Shown: piece by piece, positions 53,240 through 62,041 of the stretch | Layout of the letters: every line of letters starts with the position of its first letter | Position numbering within the stretch: position 1 is the first letter of the stretch | Notes under the pieces: generated by a model | Told to the model about the DNA's origin: nothing | The model's database searches: none | Seen by the model: the letters and a program-made list of their open reading frames with translations, nothing else | Position numbers and translations under genes: made by a program | Origin: Paraburkholderia heleia NBRC 101817 | GTDB lineage: Bacteria > Pseudomonadota > Gammaproteobacteria > Burkholderiales > Burkholderiaceae | DNA: 64,000 nt | Direction: 5' to 3' | Assembly: GCF_000739775.1 (NCBI RefSeq) | Contig: NZ_BBJH01000035.1 | Coordinates: forward strand, 45,789 to 109,788

Positions 53240-53479
53240 CCCGCTTGCGATGTCCGCAGCGGCGACCGCATCCGCCTGAGCGTGGCCAACCGCGAGATTG
53301 CCTTGCTCGTGGACGACGCAGAACTGCAGCGCCGCGCGCAGGCGAATCCGGTGACCGCGCCCACGGCAAGCCGCGGTTATCACAGGCTCTTTCTGGACAC
53401 CGTGACCCAGGCAGACAAGGGCGCCGATTTCGATTCCCTCAGGGCGGCCGAAACGCGCGGCGCCATCCCCAGGAAGTAG
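53240..53479 (+). pseudogene. decayed C-terminal fragment of an IlvD/Edd-family dehydratase
   Basis: The last 70 or so codons read SGDRIRLSVANREIALLVDD and then ADKGADFDSLRAAETRGAIP, which is the C-terminal signature of IlvD/Edd dehydratases (GDRI-x-L...LLVDDAEL...QAD-x-GxDFDFL). Just upstream a different frame gives GGPLAM, the motif that should precede it, so the fragment also contains a frameshift. There is no start codon and nothing of the remaining 500 residues. It is a relic of a gene lost next to zwf; an old edd or sugar-acid dehydratase is possible. Confidence 0.65.
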
Positions 53480-53525
53480 CCTGAGGCCGCAAAGCCGGGC
53501 ACGAAGTTGCGTGCGGCCGCACAGC

Positions 53526-53741
53526 TTGCCCGGCGTTTCGGTTCCGGTATAATGAAAGCTCGTTCGAAATATCGAACAAGCGTAACCAAGCAGTAGCACA
53601 GCATCCAGAGTCGGACTGACCGACGCCAACCTGCCCTCCCGGGCAAGGTGGAAGCCCTCGAGGCGATGCGGCCGATTTACGGCAACGAAACGGGAACAGC
53701 CTGGCTGGCACCGGTTCGATCAACCTTCCTCCGGAGCCACC
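53526..53741 (+). promoter_or_regulatory. sigma-70 promoter, palindromic operator and long leader
   Basis: TTGCCC (53526-53531) and TATAAT (53548-53553) with a 16-bp spacer make a good promoter. Directly at the predicted start lies GTTCGAAATATCGAAC (53562-53577), a perfect 6-bp inverted repeat around AATA, placed to block transcription. The transcript would then carry a leader of about 180 bases before ATG 53742, with GC-rich self-complementary stretches. I could not match it to a known riboswitch class. GGAG lies 6 bases before the ATG. Confidence 0.6.
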
Positions 53742-54065
53742 ATGCATCAAGCTATCCCCGTCCCCTCCTCGCCGACCGTTTGTGAAGACCTGTCGCACTG
53801 CCTTCCCGGCTTCACGCTGACTCACACCGTTCATCTGGTGTCCGGACTGGATCTCGGCGTCGTTTCTACCGCCGCTGGCGTGCTCGACGGCGAACAGGTG
53901 GTCGTCGACCGATGGGCCGTGACCCGCTTCGGCGACGTGCTCGAGCAAAAAATCGTCTTTGGCGACATGACCGAAAAGCGGGCGGCCCGGCTGCGCGAAC
54001 AGCTCGCGGCCGTCGACGGCGTGTTGCGCGCGAAAATAGAGCATCATTTCGTTCGCGCCCGCTGA
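53742..54065 (+). CDS. hypothetical protein behind a long regulated leader
   Basis: The 107-residue protein, MHQAIPVPSSPTVCEDLSHC at the start, is not recognised. The middle is beta-rich (TLTHTVHLVSGLDLGVVSTAAGVLDGEQVVVDRWAVTRFG) and the end is a charged helix (EKRAARLREQLAAVDGVLRAKIEH). No signal peptide or membrane segment is present. GGAG precedes the ATG. The strong promoter and palindromic operator upstream imply that it is expressed and controlled. It precedes the ROK kinase gene by 43 bases and may share its transcript. Confidence 0.65.
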   Translation: MHQAIPVPSSPTVCEDLSHCLPGFTLTHTVHLVSGLDLGVVSTAAGVLDGEQVVVDRWAVTRFGDVLEQKIVFGDMTEKRAARLREQLAAVDGVLRAKIEHHFVRAR

Positions 54066-54108
54066 GACCGCAGGCTGGCGTCGCCGCTGCATTTGACGAG
54101 GAGCCAGG

Positions 54109-55077
54109 GTGCCAGACACCAGCGTTGAACAAGGGCAACACCCACGCGTCTTTGTCGCGGACATCGGCGGCTCATCCATCAGGCTCGGCGTATCGGATGC
54201 GCCAGGCAGCGTGCGCCTGGTCGAAAGCGTGCCGACACCCGTCGACAATTGGGAGGCCTTTGGCGCGACACTCGAAGCCCTCGCCGCCCGCCATATCGGC
54301 GAGACCGGTTCGCCTCTCGTCATCTCGATGGCGGGGGCGATCGATCCCGCAAGCGGCGTGATTTGCGCTTCCAACGTCCCTTGCGTCTCGGGCCGCATGC
54401 TCGGCGCGGAGTTGTCCTCCCGGCTTCGGCGGCGCATCCGCATGGCAAACGACGCAGCCTGCCTCGCATTGGCCGAGGCCGTCGAGGGCGCGGGTGCGGG
54501 CCACGATGTCGTGTTTTGCGTGGTGCTGGGCTCCGGTGTCGGCGGCGCACTCGTCGTGGGGGGCCGCGTGGTTGGCGGCGCGAGCGGCATCGCGGGCGAG
54601 TGGGGCCACGGGCTGCCCGTTGGCACATCCGTCGAGTTCGACGGCATGGGCCACGCGCAGCCCGTGAGCGCATTGCGTTGCGGCTGCGGGCGCCTCGGCT
54701 GCGTCGACACCATTGGCGGGGCACGCGGGCTGGAACGGCTCAATACACTCCTGAACGACGAACAGAAAGATAGCCACACCCTTCTCGACGACTGGCAGCG
54801 AGGCGGCGAGCGCGCGCGGCGCACCGTTTCCGCCTGGCTCGCGCTGGTATCGGAGCCGCTCGCAGCCGTCATCAACATTACAGGCGCATCGGTCGTCCCG
54901 GTTTGCGGCGGCCTTGCAGATGTGGCCCCATTGATCGACGCGCTGGATGCGGCAGTGCGCAAGCGCACGCTGCGGGAGTTTCGCGAACGCGTCGTGGTCC
55001 CGGGCGTGTTCAGGCGTGACGGTGGACTCATCGGCGCGGCCATCGTTGCGAGGCAGGACGACGCGCGGGAACCGTAA
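54109..55077 (+). CDS. ROK-family sugar kinase
   Basis: The 322-residue kinase has an N-terminal ATP site (VFVADIGGSSIRLGVS), an acidic catalytic segment (MANDAACLALAEA), GSGVGGALVVGG, GEWGHG and the ROK zinc motif CGCGRLGCVDTIGG. These point to an N-acetylglucosamine, mannose or glucose kinase; the substrate is not fixed. The GTG at 54109 has AGGAG 7 bases upstream. It probably forms a unit with the small gene at 53742. Confidence 0.85.
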   Translation: MPDTSVEQGQHPRVFVADIGGSSIRLGVSDAPGSVRLVESVPTPVDNWEAFGATLEALAARHIGETGSPLVISMAGAIDPASGVICASNVPCVSGRMLGAELSSRLRRRIRMANDAACLALAEAVEGAGAGHDVVFCVVLGSGVGGALVVGGRVVGGASGIAGEWGHGLPVGTSVEFDGMGHAQPVSALRCGCGRLGCVDTIGGARGLERLNTLLNDEQKDSHTLLDDWQRGGERARRTVSAWLALVSEPLAAVINITGASVVPVCGGLADVAPLIDALDAAVRKRTLREFRERVVVPGVFRRDGGLIGAAIVARQDDAREP

Positions 55078-55188
55078 TGCGCCGCGATCGCCCGCGCAGG
55101 AAAAATGGGTTTCCGACGCCTAAAATAATCTGTACGGCCAACCGGCTATCGGTCAGCGTATCGGTCAGCGGCTATCGGGGTAAGCATC

Positions 55189-55854
55189 ATGAAAGCGCGT
55201 GAATTGTGCAGATTCGTGCTCGTGCTCGTGGCGCTATGCAGCAGCGCCGCGGCGAACGCGGGTAGAGGCGGTGGCTGGGTGCACGGCGGCGGCGGCGGGG
55301 GGTGGGGCGGCTATGGCGGCGTGAATCATGGCAGCGGCTGGAGCGGCGGCTACCACGGGGGCTATAACGGCGGCGGCTGGTATCACGGCGGTTATTACCA
55401 CGGCGGCTACTATCATGGCGGGTACTACCACGGCGGGTACTACCACGGCTACGGCTGGTACCACGGCGGCTACTATCACGGCTGGTATGGCTGCTGCGGT
55501 TCGGCGAGCGTCGGCTTCTACTTCGGCCCCGGCTTCATCTACGGCTATCCGTTCTATCCGTACTACTATCCGCCGTACATCGCGAGCGTCTACTATCCCT
55601 ACGTCTCCGGCGACTTCTCGCAGCCCACGCAATGGATCGAACAAGGCCAGGCCCAGGTTGAGCCCCAGTACGGCGGCGCCAATGTGTACGATCAAAACGA
55701 GCAGTATGGACAAGGCGGCGGACAAGGCGGCCAGGGCGGCGAGGCGCCATACGGCGTCTGGTACTACTGCGTCGCGTCGCAGACCTACTACCCGTATGTG
55801 CGGACCTGTCCAGGCGGCTGGCAGCAGGTGCCCGCGCGGCCACCCGACAGTTGA
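55189..55854 (+). CDS. secreted Gly/Tyr/His-repeat protein
   Basis: The 221-residue protein has a signal peptide (LCRFVLVLVALCSSAAANAG). A glycine-rich stretch follows, then a tandem array of YHGGY-type pentads (about residues 64-100, DNA 55380-55490), a Tyr/Pro-rich hydrophobic block (FIYGYPFYPYYYPPY) and a C-terminal module GVWYYCVASQTYYPYVRTCPGGWQQVP with two cysteines. That C-terminal module is common on Burkholderiaceae surface proteins. It is probably an envelope or extracellular matrix protein. The His and Tyr content would suit metal binding. No function is known. Confidence 0.75.
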   Translation: MKARELCRFVLVLVALCSSAAANAGRGGGWVHGGGGGGWGGYGGVNHGSGWSGGYHGGYNGGGWYHGGYYHGGYYHGGYYHGGYYHGYGWYHGGYYHGWYGCCGSASVGFYFGPGFIYGYPFYPYYYPPYIASVYYPYVSGDFSQPTQWIEQGQAQVEPQYGGANVYDQNEQYGQGGGQGGQGGEAPYGVWYYCVASQTYYPYVRTCPGGWQQVPARPPDS

Positions 55855-55865
55855 GTGACGGCGCG

Positions 55866-56963
55866 TCAGCGCACCGCGTAGCGTTCGGCGTCGGCGTGCC
55901 GGAAGGTCAGGCCGTGGCCGCTGCGCGCAAGGTCGGGCGCGATATGCCCTGCGCTCACGCGCGGCGCGCCTTCGAACAGCATGGCCTCGATGCGCGCATG
56001 ATCGTGAAACCACTCGATATGCACGAGGCGCCGCGCCGCGCACGCCGCGTGCAGATGCAGCGCCGGCGCGCAATGCGCCGAGAGCGGCGTATGCCACGTA
56101 TCGCACAGCGCATCGGCCTGCAGAAAACCGGTGATGCCGCAACAGCGCGTGGCGTCGGCCTGCAGCACGTCCACGGCATGAGTCTCCAGCAGCGCGCGCA
56201 AGTCGTCTGCCGTGTAGGCATACTCGCCCGCCGCGAGCGCCATGCGCGCGGGCAGGGCGGCGCGCAGCGCCGCCAGGCCGCGGCGGTCGTCCGAGGAGAC
56301 CGGTTCTTCGAACCACTGAACGTCCTCTTGCGCGTAGCACTGCGCGAGCCGCTGCGCCTCCTTGATCTCATACGCGCCGTTGGCATCGACGAAGAGGCCC
56401 GCCTTGCTGCCTATCGCCTGGCGTGCCGCCGCCACGCGCGCCGGATCGTCGGCGGGGTGGGAGCCGACTTTCATCTTGACCCACGCACAACCGTCGTCCT
56501 CGACCCAGCCGCGCAACTGCTTCGTGAGCGTTTTCAGGTCGTAGCTCGTGAAGCCGCCGCTGCCGTACACCGGCACGCGCTCGCGCTGCATGCCGAGCAG
56601 CGCGCATAGCGGGATGCCGAGCGCCTTCGCCTTGAGGTCCCAGAGCGCGGCATCGACGGCGGAAATGGCGCAGGCCGCGAGGCCCGGCCGGCCGATGTTG
56701 CGCACGGCCCGTTGCATTTCGAGGTTGATGCGTGCGATGTCGAAGAGGTCGTACTGGCGCACGGCGTCGCCGAGCACGCTCTCCACGAGCGCCGCGGCGG
56801 CCGCATGCGCATAGGTATAGCCCACGCCGGTGAAGCCAGGCGCGTCGATTTCGACCACCACGAGCGTGGTGGAACGCCAGGCGATGGTGCCGTCCGCTTC
56901 GGGGTGGTCGGTGGGGATCGTGTAGGCGCGCGCTTCGAGGCGGGTTACCCGGGTGGCGTTCAT
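55866..56963 (-). CDS. enolase-superfamily enzyme (mandelate racemase/muconate lactonizing group)
   Basis: The 365-residue protein has the lysine site VKMKVGSHPADD, metal ligands in FVDANGAY, WFEEPV and LAAGEY, and a C-terminal LSAHCAPALH motif. These define a mandelate-racemase-type enzyme; sugar-acid dehydratase or racemase activity is likely. It lies 19 bases downstream of the molybdenum hydroxylase large-subunit gene on the same strand, so it belongs to the paoABC-like operon. An oxidised aldose (an aldonate) made by one enzyme could be used by the other, but this is inference. Confidence 0.85.
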   Translation of the reverse strand: MNATRVTRLEARAYTIPTDHPEADGTIAWRSTTLVVVEIDAPGFTGVGYTYAHAAAAALVESVLGDAVRQYDLFDIARINLEMQRAVRNIGRPGLAACAISAVDAALWDLKAKALGIPLCALLGMQRERVPVYGSGGFTSYDLKTLTKQLRGWVEDDGCAWVKMKVGSHPADDPARVAAARQAIGSKAGLFVDANGAYEIKEAQRLAQCYAQEDVQWFEEPVSSDDRRGLAALRAALPARMALAAGEYAYTADDLRALLETHAVDVLQADATRCCGITGFLQADALCDTWHTPLSAHCAPALHLHAACAARRLVHIEWFHDHARIEAMLFEGAPRVSAGHIAPDLARSGHGLTFRHADAERYAVR

Positions 56964-56982
56964 GATGTCTCGCGCGTGCGGC

Positions 56983-59262
56983 TCACAGCAGCTTGTCGAG
57001 CGTGACCGGAAGATCGCGCACGCGCTTGCCCGTGGCGTTGTAGATCGCGTTCGCCACGGCGGCGGCCACGCCCACCACGCCGATCTCGCCCACGCCCTTC
57101 GCGCCGAGCGGGTTCACCACGTCGTCGTGCTCGTCCACGAACAGCACGTCGATCTCGCCGATGTCGCGATTCACCGGCACGTGATATTCCGCAAGGTTGT
57201 GGTTCATGACGCGCCCGAGCGTATGGTCGAATTGCGCCTGCTCGTGCAGCGCCATGCCGATGCCCCATACCACGCCGCCGGCGATCTGGTTCGCGGCCGT
57301 CTTCGGGTTGACGATGCGGCCCGCCGCGACCGCGCTCACCACGCGCGCCACGCGCACCACGCCGAGCGTCTCGTCCACGCGCACTTCGGCGAACACGGCC
57401 GAATGCGTCGCCATGGAATACTGCTTCTGGCGCGACTCGGGCTCGAGCGTGACCTGCGCTTCGAGCGTTTTCATGCCCGCGTCGGCGAGCACGTCGGCAA
57501 TCCGGGCGCGCGTTTCGGGCCGGCCGGCGCTCTCGCGCAACCTCGCCTCGCCGTCCTCGATCACGAGCGCTTCGTCCAGCATGGCGGGGTCGAGATTGGC
57601 GAACGCCACGCCGCCGTGCGCGGGCAGCAGTTGCGCGAGGCGCGAGCGCAGCTGCGTGCAGGCAAGCGATGCGGCGCTGCCCACCGAAGCCACGGTCCAC
57701 GAGCCGCCCTCGATCGGTGCGCTCGGCAACGACGTGTCGCCGAGCGTGAACGCCACGTCGTCGATGGCCATGTGCAGGGCGTCGGCGGCGATCTGCGAAA
57801 TGGCGGTGTAGGTGCCGGTGCCGATATCCGCCGTGGCGCTGGCGAGTTCGAGCCGCCCTTGCGCATCGAGCACTGCGCGCACGGTCGCTTCGGTCTGCAA
57901 CGCCTCCCAGATGCCCGTGGCCATGCCGTAGCCAACCAGCTCGTGGCCCTCGCGCATGGCGCGCGGCGTCGCAATGCGCGCGCCCCAGCCAAAACGCTCG
58001 GCGCCCTGCGCGTAGCAGTCGAGCAGCGCCTTGCTCGAATAAGGCAGCTGCTTGTTCGCGTCTTCGTCGGCGTAATTGCGGATGCGCAGTTCGAGCGGGT
58101 CCATATCGAGCGCGACGGCCAGTTCGTCCATGGCGCATTCGAGCGCGTAGAGGCCTTGCGCGGCACCGGGCGCGCGCATGTCGAGGGGCGTGTACACGTC
58201 GAGCCGCCCCAGCTTGTAGCCGAGCTGGACGTTCGGCGCGCGATAGAGCCGTCCCGCCCAGTTGACGACCACGTCGGTGAAGTCTTCGAACTGCGAAGTT
58301 TCTCCCACGGCTTCGTGGATGATCGCGTCCAGGCGGCCGTCGCGCTGCGCGGCGAGCGCAACGTGCTGGATCGAGGCGGGCCGGTGCCCGAAGGTGAACA
58401 TCTGCGCGCGCGTGAGCACCACGCGCACGGGCAGACGCAGCGCGCGCGCCGCCATCATCGCGAGCGGCAGATGATATTGCGGGCGCAGGCCGGAGCCGAA
58501 CGCGCCGCCCACAAACGGCGAAATCACCCGCACGCGGTTCTGCGGCAGGCCGAATACCTTCACCAGGTACTGCTGAGTATTGCTCACACCCTGGGTTTTC
58601 TCGTAGACGGTGTAGCGCCCGTCGGCGGATGGCACGACGGTGCAGCCGTGCATCTCCATCGGCTGATGAAATTCCGTGGGCGTGCTGTAAAACGCATCCG
58701 TGCGTGCATGGGCTCGCGCGTGCGCCCGGTACGCGTGGCCGCGCGGTGCAGGCGGAGGCTCGAAGCCGCCCTTCTCAGTCGAGGGGTTGACCGCCTGCTT
58801 CAGAACGCGGGCCAGCTCGGTCTGATGCGCTTCGCTGCGGTACCGCACGCGCACGAGCGAAGCGGCGTAGTGCGCGAGTTCGGGCGTTTGCGCCACCACG
58901 AGCGCGACGGGCTGGCCCGCGAAGGCGACGTGCGCGCCGGCGAGCGGGCGAAACGGCGTGCCGCCCGGCGCGACCTGATCCTTCCAGGCCGCGTCGTCTT
59001 CGGCGAGCGTCGGGCGGTTCTCGTGCGTGAGCACGTGCAGCACGCCTGGCAGCGCGAGCGCCGCCGACGCGTCGATGGCGACGATCTTGCCGCGCGCAAT
59101 CGTGGCGTTGACGACTGCGCCGTGCACGAGCCCCGTGGCCGTGAATTCGGCGGCGTAGCGCGCAGCGCCCGTGACCTTGCTGCGGCCGTCCACGCGCGAG
59201 AGCGGCGCGCCGATGCGTGCTACGGGAGCGGCGACGCGACGAGATTCATAGGCGGTGCTCAT
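56983..59262 (-). CDS. paoC: molybdopterin-binding subunit of a PaoABC/YagTSR-type aldehyde oxidoreductase
   Basis: The 759-residue large subunit of the xanthine dehydrogenase family begins DGRSKVTGAARYAAEF. Molybdenum-site segments include SPFVGGAFGSGLRPQYH, MRAPGAAQGLYALECAMDELA, EGGSWTVASVGSAA and GAKGVGEIGVVGVAAAVANAIYNATG with the catalytic glutamate (KGVGE). It oxidises aldehydes, or hydroxylates aromatic heterocycles, with water. GGGGAGG precedes ATG 59262, which overlaps the stop of the FAD-subunit gene by four bases. Confidence 0.9.
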   Translation of the reverse strand: MSTAYESRRVAAPVARIGAPLSRVDGRSKVTGAARYAAEFTATGLVHGAVVNATIARGKIVAIDASAALALPGVLHVLTHENRPTLAEDDAAWKDQVAPGGTPFRPLAGAHVAFAGQPVALVVAQTPELAHYAASLVRVRYRSEAHQTELARVLKQAVNPSTEKGGFEPPPAPRGHAYRAHARAHARTDAFYSTPTEFHQPMEMHGCTVVPSADGRYTVYEKTQGVSNTQQYLVKVFGLPQNRVRVISPFVGGAFGSGLRPQYHLPLAMMAARALRLPVRVVLTRAQMFTFGHRPASIQHVALAAQRDGRLDAIIHEAVGETSQFEDFTDVVVNWAGRLYRAPNVQLGYKLGRLDVYTPLDMRAPGAAQGLYALECAMDELAVALDMDPLELRIRNYADEDANKQLPYSSKALLDCYAQGAERFGWGARIATPRAMREGHELVGYGMATGIWEALQTEATVRAVLDAQGRLELASATADIGTGTYTAISQIAADALHMAIDDVAFTLGDTSLPSAPIEGGSWTVASVGSAASLACTQLRSRLAQLLPAHGGVAFANLDPAMLDEALVIEDGEARLRESAGRPETRARIADVLADAGMKTLEAQVTLEPESRQKQYSMATHSAVFAEVRVDETLGVVRVARVVSAVAAGRIVNPKTAANQIAGGVVWGIGMALHEQAQFDHTLGRVMNHNLAEYHVPVNRDIGEIDVLFVDEHDDVVNPLGAKGVGEIGVVGVAAAVANAIYNATGKRVRDLPVTLDKLL

Positions 59263-60290
59263 GCTGATTCCTCCCCGGAGTCTTCTGCGCCAGCGCCTTC
59301 GGCTCGGGGCGCCAGCGCCTGTTCGAATGCGCGCACGATCGCGCGCCGCGCGAGGTCCACCTTGAACGCATTGCCGGGACGCGGGTCGGCGTGCGCGACC
59401 ACGGCGTCGGCGTAGCGTTCGATGGCGCGCGTATCGTCGATGGCGTGGCCGATCAGCCGCTGCTCCGCTTCGCGATCGCGCCAGGGCTTGTGCGCGACGC
59501 CGCCCAGCGCGCAGCCCAGCGCGCGCATCACGCCGTCTTCCACGCGCACGCCGAGCGCGACCGAAACGAGCGCGAACGCATACGACTGACGATCGCGCAG
59601 CTTCAGATAAGTGAAGTGCTGCGCATAGCCCTCGCGCGGCAATTCGACGGCGGTGATGAGTTCCTCGTCGGCGAGCGTCGTTTCGCGGTGCGGCGTGTGG
59701 CCAGGCAGGCGGTGCAGGCTGTCGAAGGGCAGCGTGCGCGTGCCGCGCCGGCCCGCCAGGTGCAGTGTGGCGTCGAGCGCTTCGAGGGCGACGCACAGGT
59801 CCGACGGATGCGTGGCGATGCAGTGTTCGCTCGCGCCGAAGATCGCGTGCATGCGGTTCACGCCATCGAGCGCGGCGCAGCCGGTGCCCGGCGCGCGCTT
59901 GTTGCAGCACGTGGCGGGGTCGTAAAAGTAGAGGCAGCGTGTGCGCTGGAGCAGATTGCCGCCCACGGTCGCCGCGTTGCGGATCTGCGCGGATGCGCCG
60001 GCGAGCAGCGCCTGTGCGAGCAGCGGATAGCGCCCGGTCACGTGCGCGTCCCATGCCAGCGCGCTATTGGTCACCAGCGCGCCGATGCGCAGGCCGCCGC
60101 CTTTCGTGGCCTCGATGTCGCGCAGCGGCAGCCGCGTGATGTCGATGATCGCCGCGGGGCGCATGACGTCCTCGCGCATGAGATCGACGAGATTCGTGCC
60201 GCCGGCGAGGAATTCGGCGCCGGGGATGACCGAGTGCAGGCGCACGGCGTCGGCCACGCTCTTCGCGCGCGCGTACGAGAAGCGGTTCAT
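59259..60290 (-). CDS. paoB: FAD-binding subunit of the PaoABC-type oxidoreductase
   Basis: The 343-residue protein has the FAD-site motif PGAEFLAGGTNLVDLM, TVGGNLLQRTRC, and then FYDPATCCNKRAPGTGCAALDGVNRMHAIFG. The cysteine-rich insert is the [4Fe-4S] site found in E. coli PaoB (YagS) and not in classic xanthine dehydrogenase. It transfers electrons from the molybdenum site to the final acceptor. It overlaps both neighbours by four bases (ATGA), so the three subunits are translated together. Confidence 0.9.
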   Translation of the reverse strand: MNRFSYARAKSVADAVRLHSVIPGAEFLAGGTNLVDLMREDVMRPAAIIDITRLPLRDIEATKGGGLRIGALVTNSALAWDAHVTGRYPLLAQALLAGASAQIRNAATVGGNLLQRTRCLYFYDPATCCNKRAPGTGCAALDGVNRMHAIFGASEHCIATHPSDLCVALEALDATLHLAGRRGTRTLPFDSLHRLPGHTPHRETTLADEELITAVELPREGYAQHFTYLKLRDRQSYAFALVSVALGVRVEDGVMRALGCALGGVAHKPWRDREAEQRLIGHAIDDTRAIERYADAVVAHADPRPGNAFKVDLARRAIVRAFEQALAPRAEGAGAEDSGEESA

Positions 60291-60889
60291 GGCTTGTCTC
60301 CTTGTTCCTGTGCGCCACTGGCGAGGTCCTGCGCGCGGCGCACGCTTTCCACGGCGTTCGCGATGTTCACATAAGCCCCGCAGCGGCACAGATTGCCGCT
60401 CATCTGCTCGCGCACGTCGTCGCGGCAACGCGCGTGGCCTTCGGCGAGCAGTCCCACGGCCGAGCAGATCTGGCCCGGCGTGCAGTAGCCGCACTGAAAC
60501 GCATCGTGGTCGATGAAGGCCTGCTGCACGGGGTGCAGCGTATCGTCCTGCGCGAGTCCTTCGATCGTCGTGATCTCCGCGCCGTCGTGCGACACGGCGA
60601 GCGCGAGACACGCGTTGATGCGCACACCATTGACGAGCACCGTGCATGCGCCGCACTGGCCGTGGTCGCAACCTTTCTTCGTGCCGGTGAGATGAAGCTG
60701 CTCGCGCAGGAGGTCGAGCAGGCTGGTCCAGGGTTCGACGCGCAGCACATGGCGCGCGCCGTTGATCGTGAGTTCGAGCGGCACGGCTTCGGGCGGGCTC
60801 ACGGTCTCGCTGCGAAGATGCGTATCATCATCGTGCTTCGCCTTTGCGTCGTGCGCGCGCGGCGCGCGGTTGCGGGTGGCTGTGTGCAT
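60287..60889 (-). CDS. paoA: [2Fe-2S] subunit of the PaoABC-type oxidoreductase
   Basis: The 200-residue protein has a plant-type [2Fe-2S] site (GTKKGCDHGQCGACTVLVNG) and a second helical one (CGYCTPGQICSA with MSGNLCRCGAY). The first 35 residues are charged (THLRSETVSPPE) and contain neither a twin-arginine motif nor a hydrophobic core, unlike periplasmic E. coli PaoA, so this complex is predicted to stay in the cytoplasm. ATG 60889 is the first gene start of the operon. Longer upstream frames are Arg/Pro-rich and unlikely. Confidence 0.9.
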   Translation of the reverse strand: MHTATRNRAPRAHDAKAKHDDDTHLRSETVSPPEAVPLELTINGARHVLRVEPWTSLLDLLREQLHLTGTKKGCDHGQCGACTVLVNGVRINACLALAVSHDGAEITTIEGLAQDDTLHPVQQAFIDHDAFQCGYCTPGQICSAVGLLAEGHARCRDDVREQMSGNLCRCGAYVNIANAVESVRRAQDLASGAQEQGDKP

Positions 60890-61096
60890 GACGGCCTCGT
60901 TGTCAGGGCGGGTTGGTCTGGGTGGTCGATCGGGCTCGGCGGGCTCCATGGGCGGGAATGGCCCCATACGCTGGGCCGCGCGGGGTGCGACCACGCTGTG
61001 CGCAATGCGCTTGCCTGGTCGTTTTGGGAGCGTGCGATTGCGCTCTCGATTGCGCCCTCGAATGGGCCGGCACACGACCGCGCGAAGGCTCGAGCC

Positions 61097-62041
61097 CTAT
61101 AGCGGATGCTCGCCATGCTCACGCAGTTCAGGCTCGAAAAACACCCATCGCACCGCGGGAAACGCCTCCCGCAAGGCATTTTCGACACGGTCGATAATGC
61201 GCACCAGTTCGACTGCGTCGCAGCGCTCGGCAAGTTCGGCCTGCACGGCTACGAGCAGGTTGTCCGACCAGCGCAGCACCACGAGACTCACCACGCGGCC
61301 GATCTCGGGGCGCGCATCGAGCCACGCGCGCATGGCACCGCGCACGCTCGCGCGCGCCGCTTCGCCAACGATCAGCGACTTGATCTCGCGTAGCGCGAAC
61401 ACGGCCGTCGCCATCATCACGGCGCCCACGCCTATGCTGCCGAGCGCGTCGAAGCCCGCCCAGCCCGTGAGGGCGGCGAGGCCCGTGCCGGCAATCGAGA
61501 CGAAGAGGCTCACGAGCGCGGCGGCGTCCTCGCCGATCGAGAGCATGTTCTCCAGTTCGCCCGTCTCGCGAAACCAGCGCCACAGCCCGCCCGCGCGGCG
61601 CCGCCGGTCGATGGAGCGGATCGATGCGCGCAACGCGCTGCCCTCGACGAGCGCGGAAACGACCAGCACGCCCAGGGCGATCTGCACATGATCCACGCTG
61701 CTGTGATGCCAGAGCCGCCATGCGCCGATGGCCATCGAGACCAGGCCGCCCACGAAGAAGAACTGCAGCGCGACGAGCATGGCGTAGAAGTGCGTCTCGC
61801 GGCCAAAGCCCAGCGGATGCTGTTCGTCGGGGCGGTTGCGGGCCGCGCGCCGGCCCGCGATCAGCAGAAGCTGGTTCAGGCAGTCGGCGCTGGAGTGGGC
61901 GGCCTCGGCAAACGTCGCGCCCGAATTCGTATAGGCCGCGGCGGCGAACTTGCACAGCGCCACCACGACATTCGACGCGAGCGCGTAGTAGACGGCGCGC
62001 GGGACCGTGGCGCTCGCCAGATGAGGCGCGCCGCGCTCCAT
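61097..62041 (-). CDS. cation diffusion facilitator transporter
   Basis: The 314-residue CDF protein has about six helices. Metal-site residues are in AEAAHSSADCLNQLLLIAGRRAA, the loop DEQHPLGFGRETHFYAMLVAL, and a second transmembrane site near GELENMLSIGEDAAALVSLFVS; a C-terminal cytoplasmic ferredoxin-like domain ends in WVFFEPELREH. Expected role: export of Zn2+, Mn2+ or Fe2+ with proton exchange. ATG 62041 was chosen (MERGAPHLASATVPRAVYYALASN). No regulator is adjacent. Confidence 0.87.
   Translation of the reverse strand: MERGAPHLASATVPRAVYYALASNVVVALCKFAAAAYTNSGATFAEAAHSSADCLNQLLLIAGRRAARNRPDEQHPLGFGRETHFYAMLVALQFFFVGGLVSMAIGAWRLWHHSSVDHVQIALGVLVVSALVEGSALRASIRSIDRRRRAGGLWRWFRETGELENMLSIGEDAAALVSLFVSIAGTGLAALTGWAGFDALGSIGVGAVMMATAVFALREIKSLIVGEAARASVRGAMRAWLDARPEIGRVVSLVVLRWSDNLLVAVQAELAERCDAVELVRIIDRVENALREAFPAVRWVFFEPELREHGEHPL

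Noticed and set aside
53578..53741. Known riboswitch class (glycine, TPP, SAM, cobalamin, guanidine, ZTP)
   Set aside because: None of the conserved core sequences I know for these classes is present; only an unspecific structured leader can be claimed.
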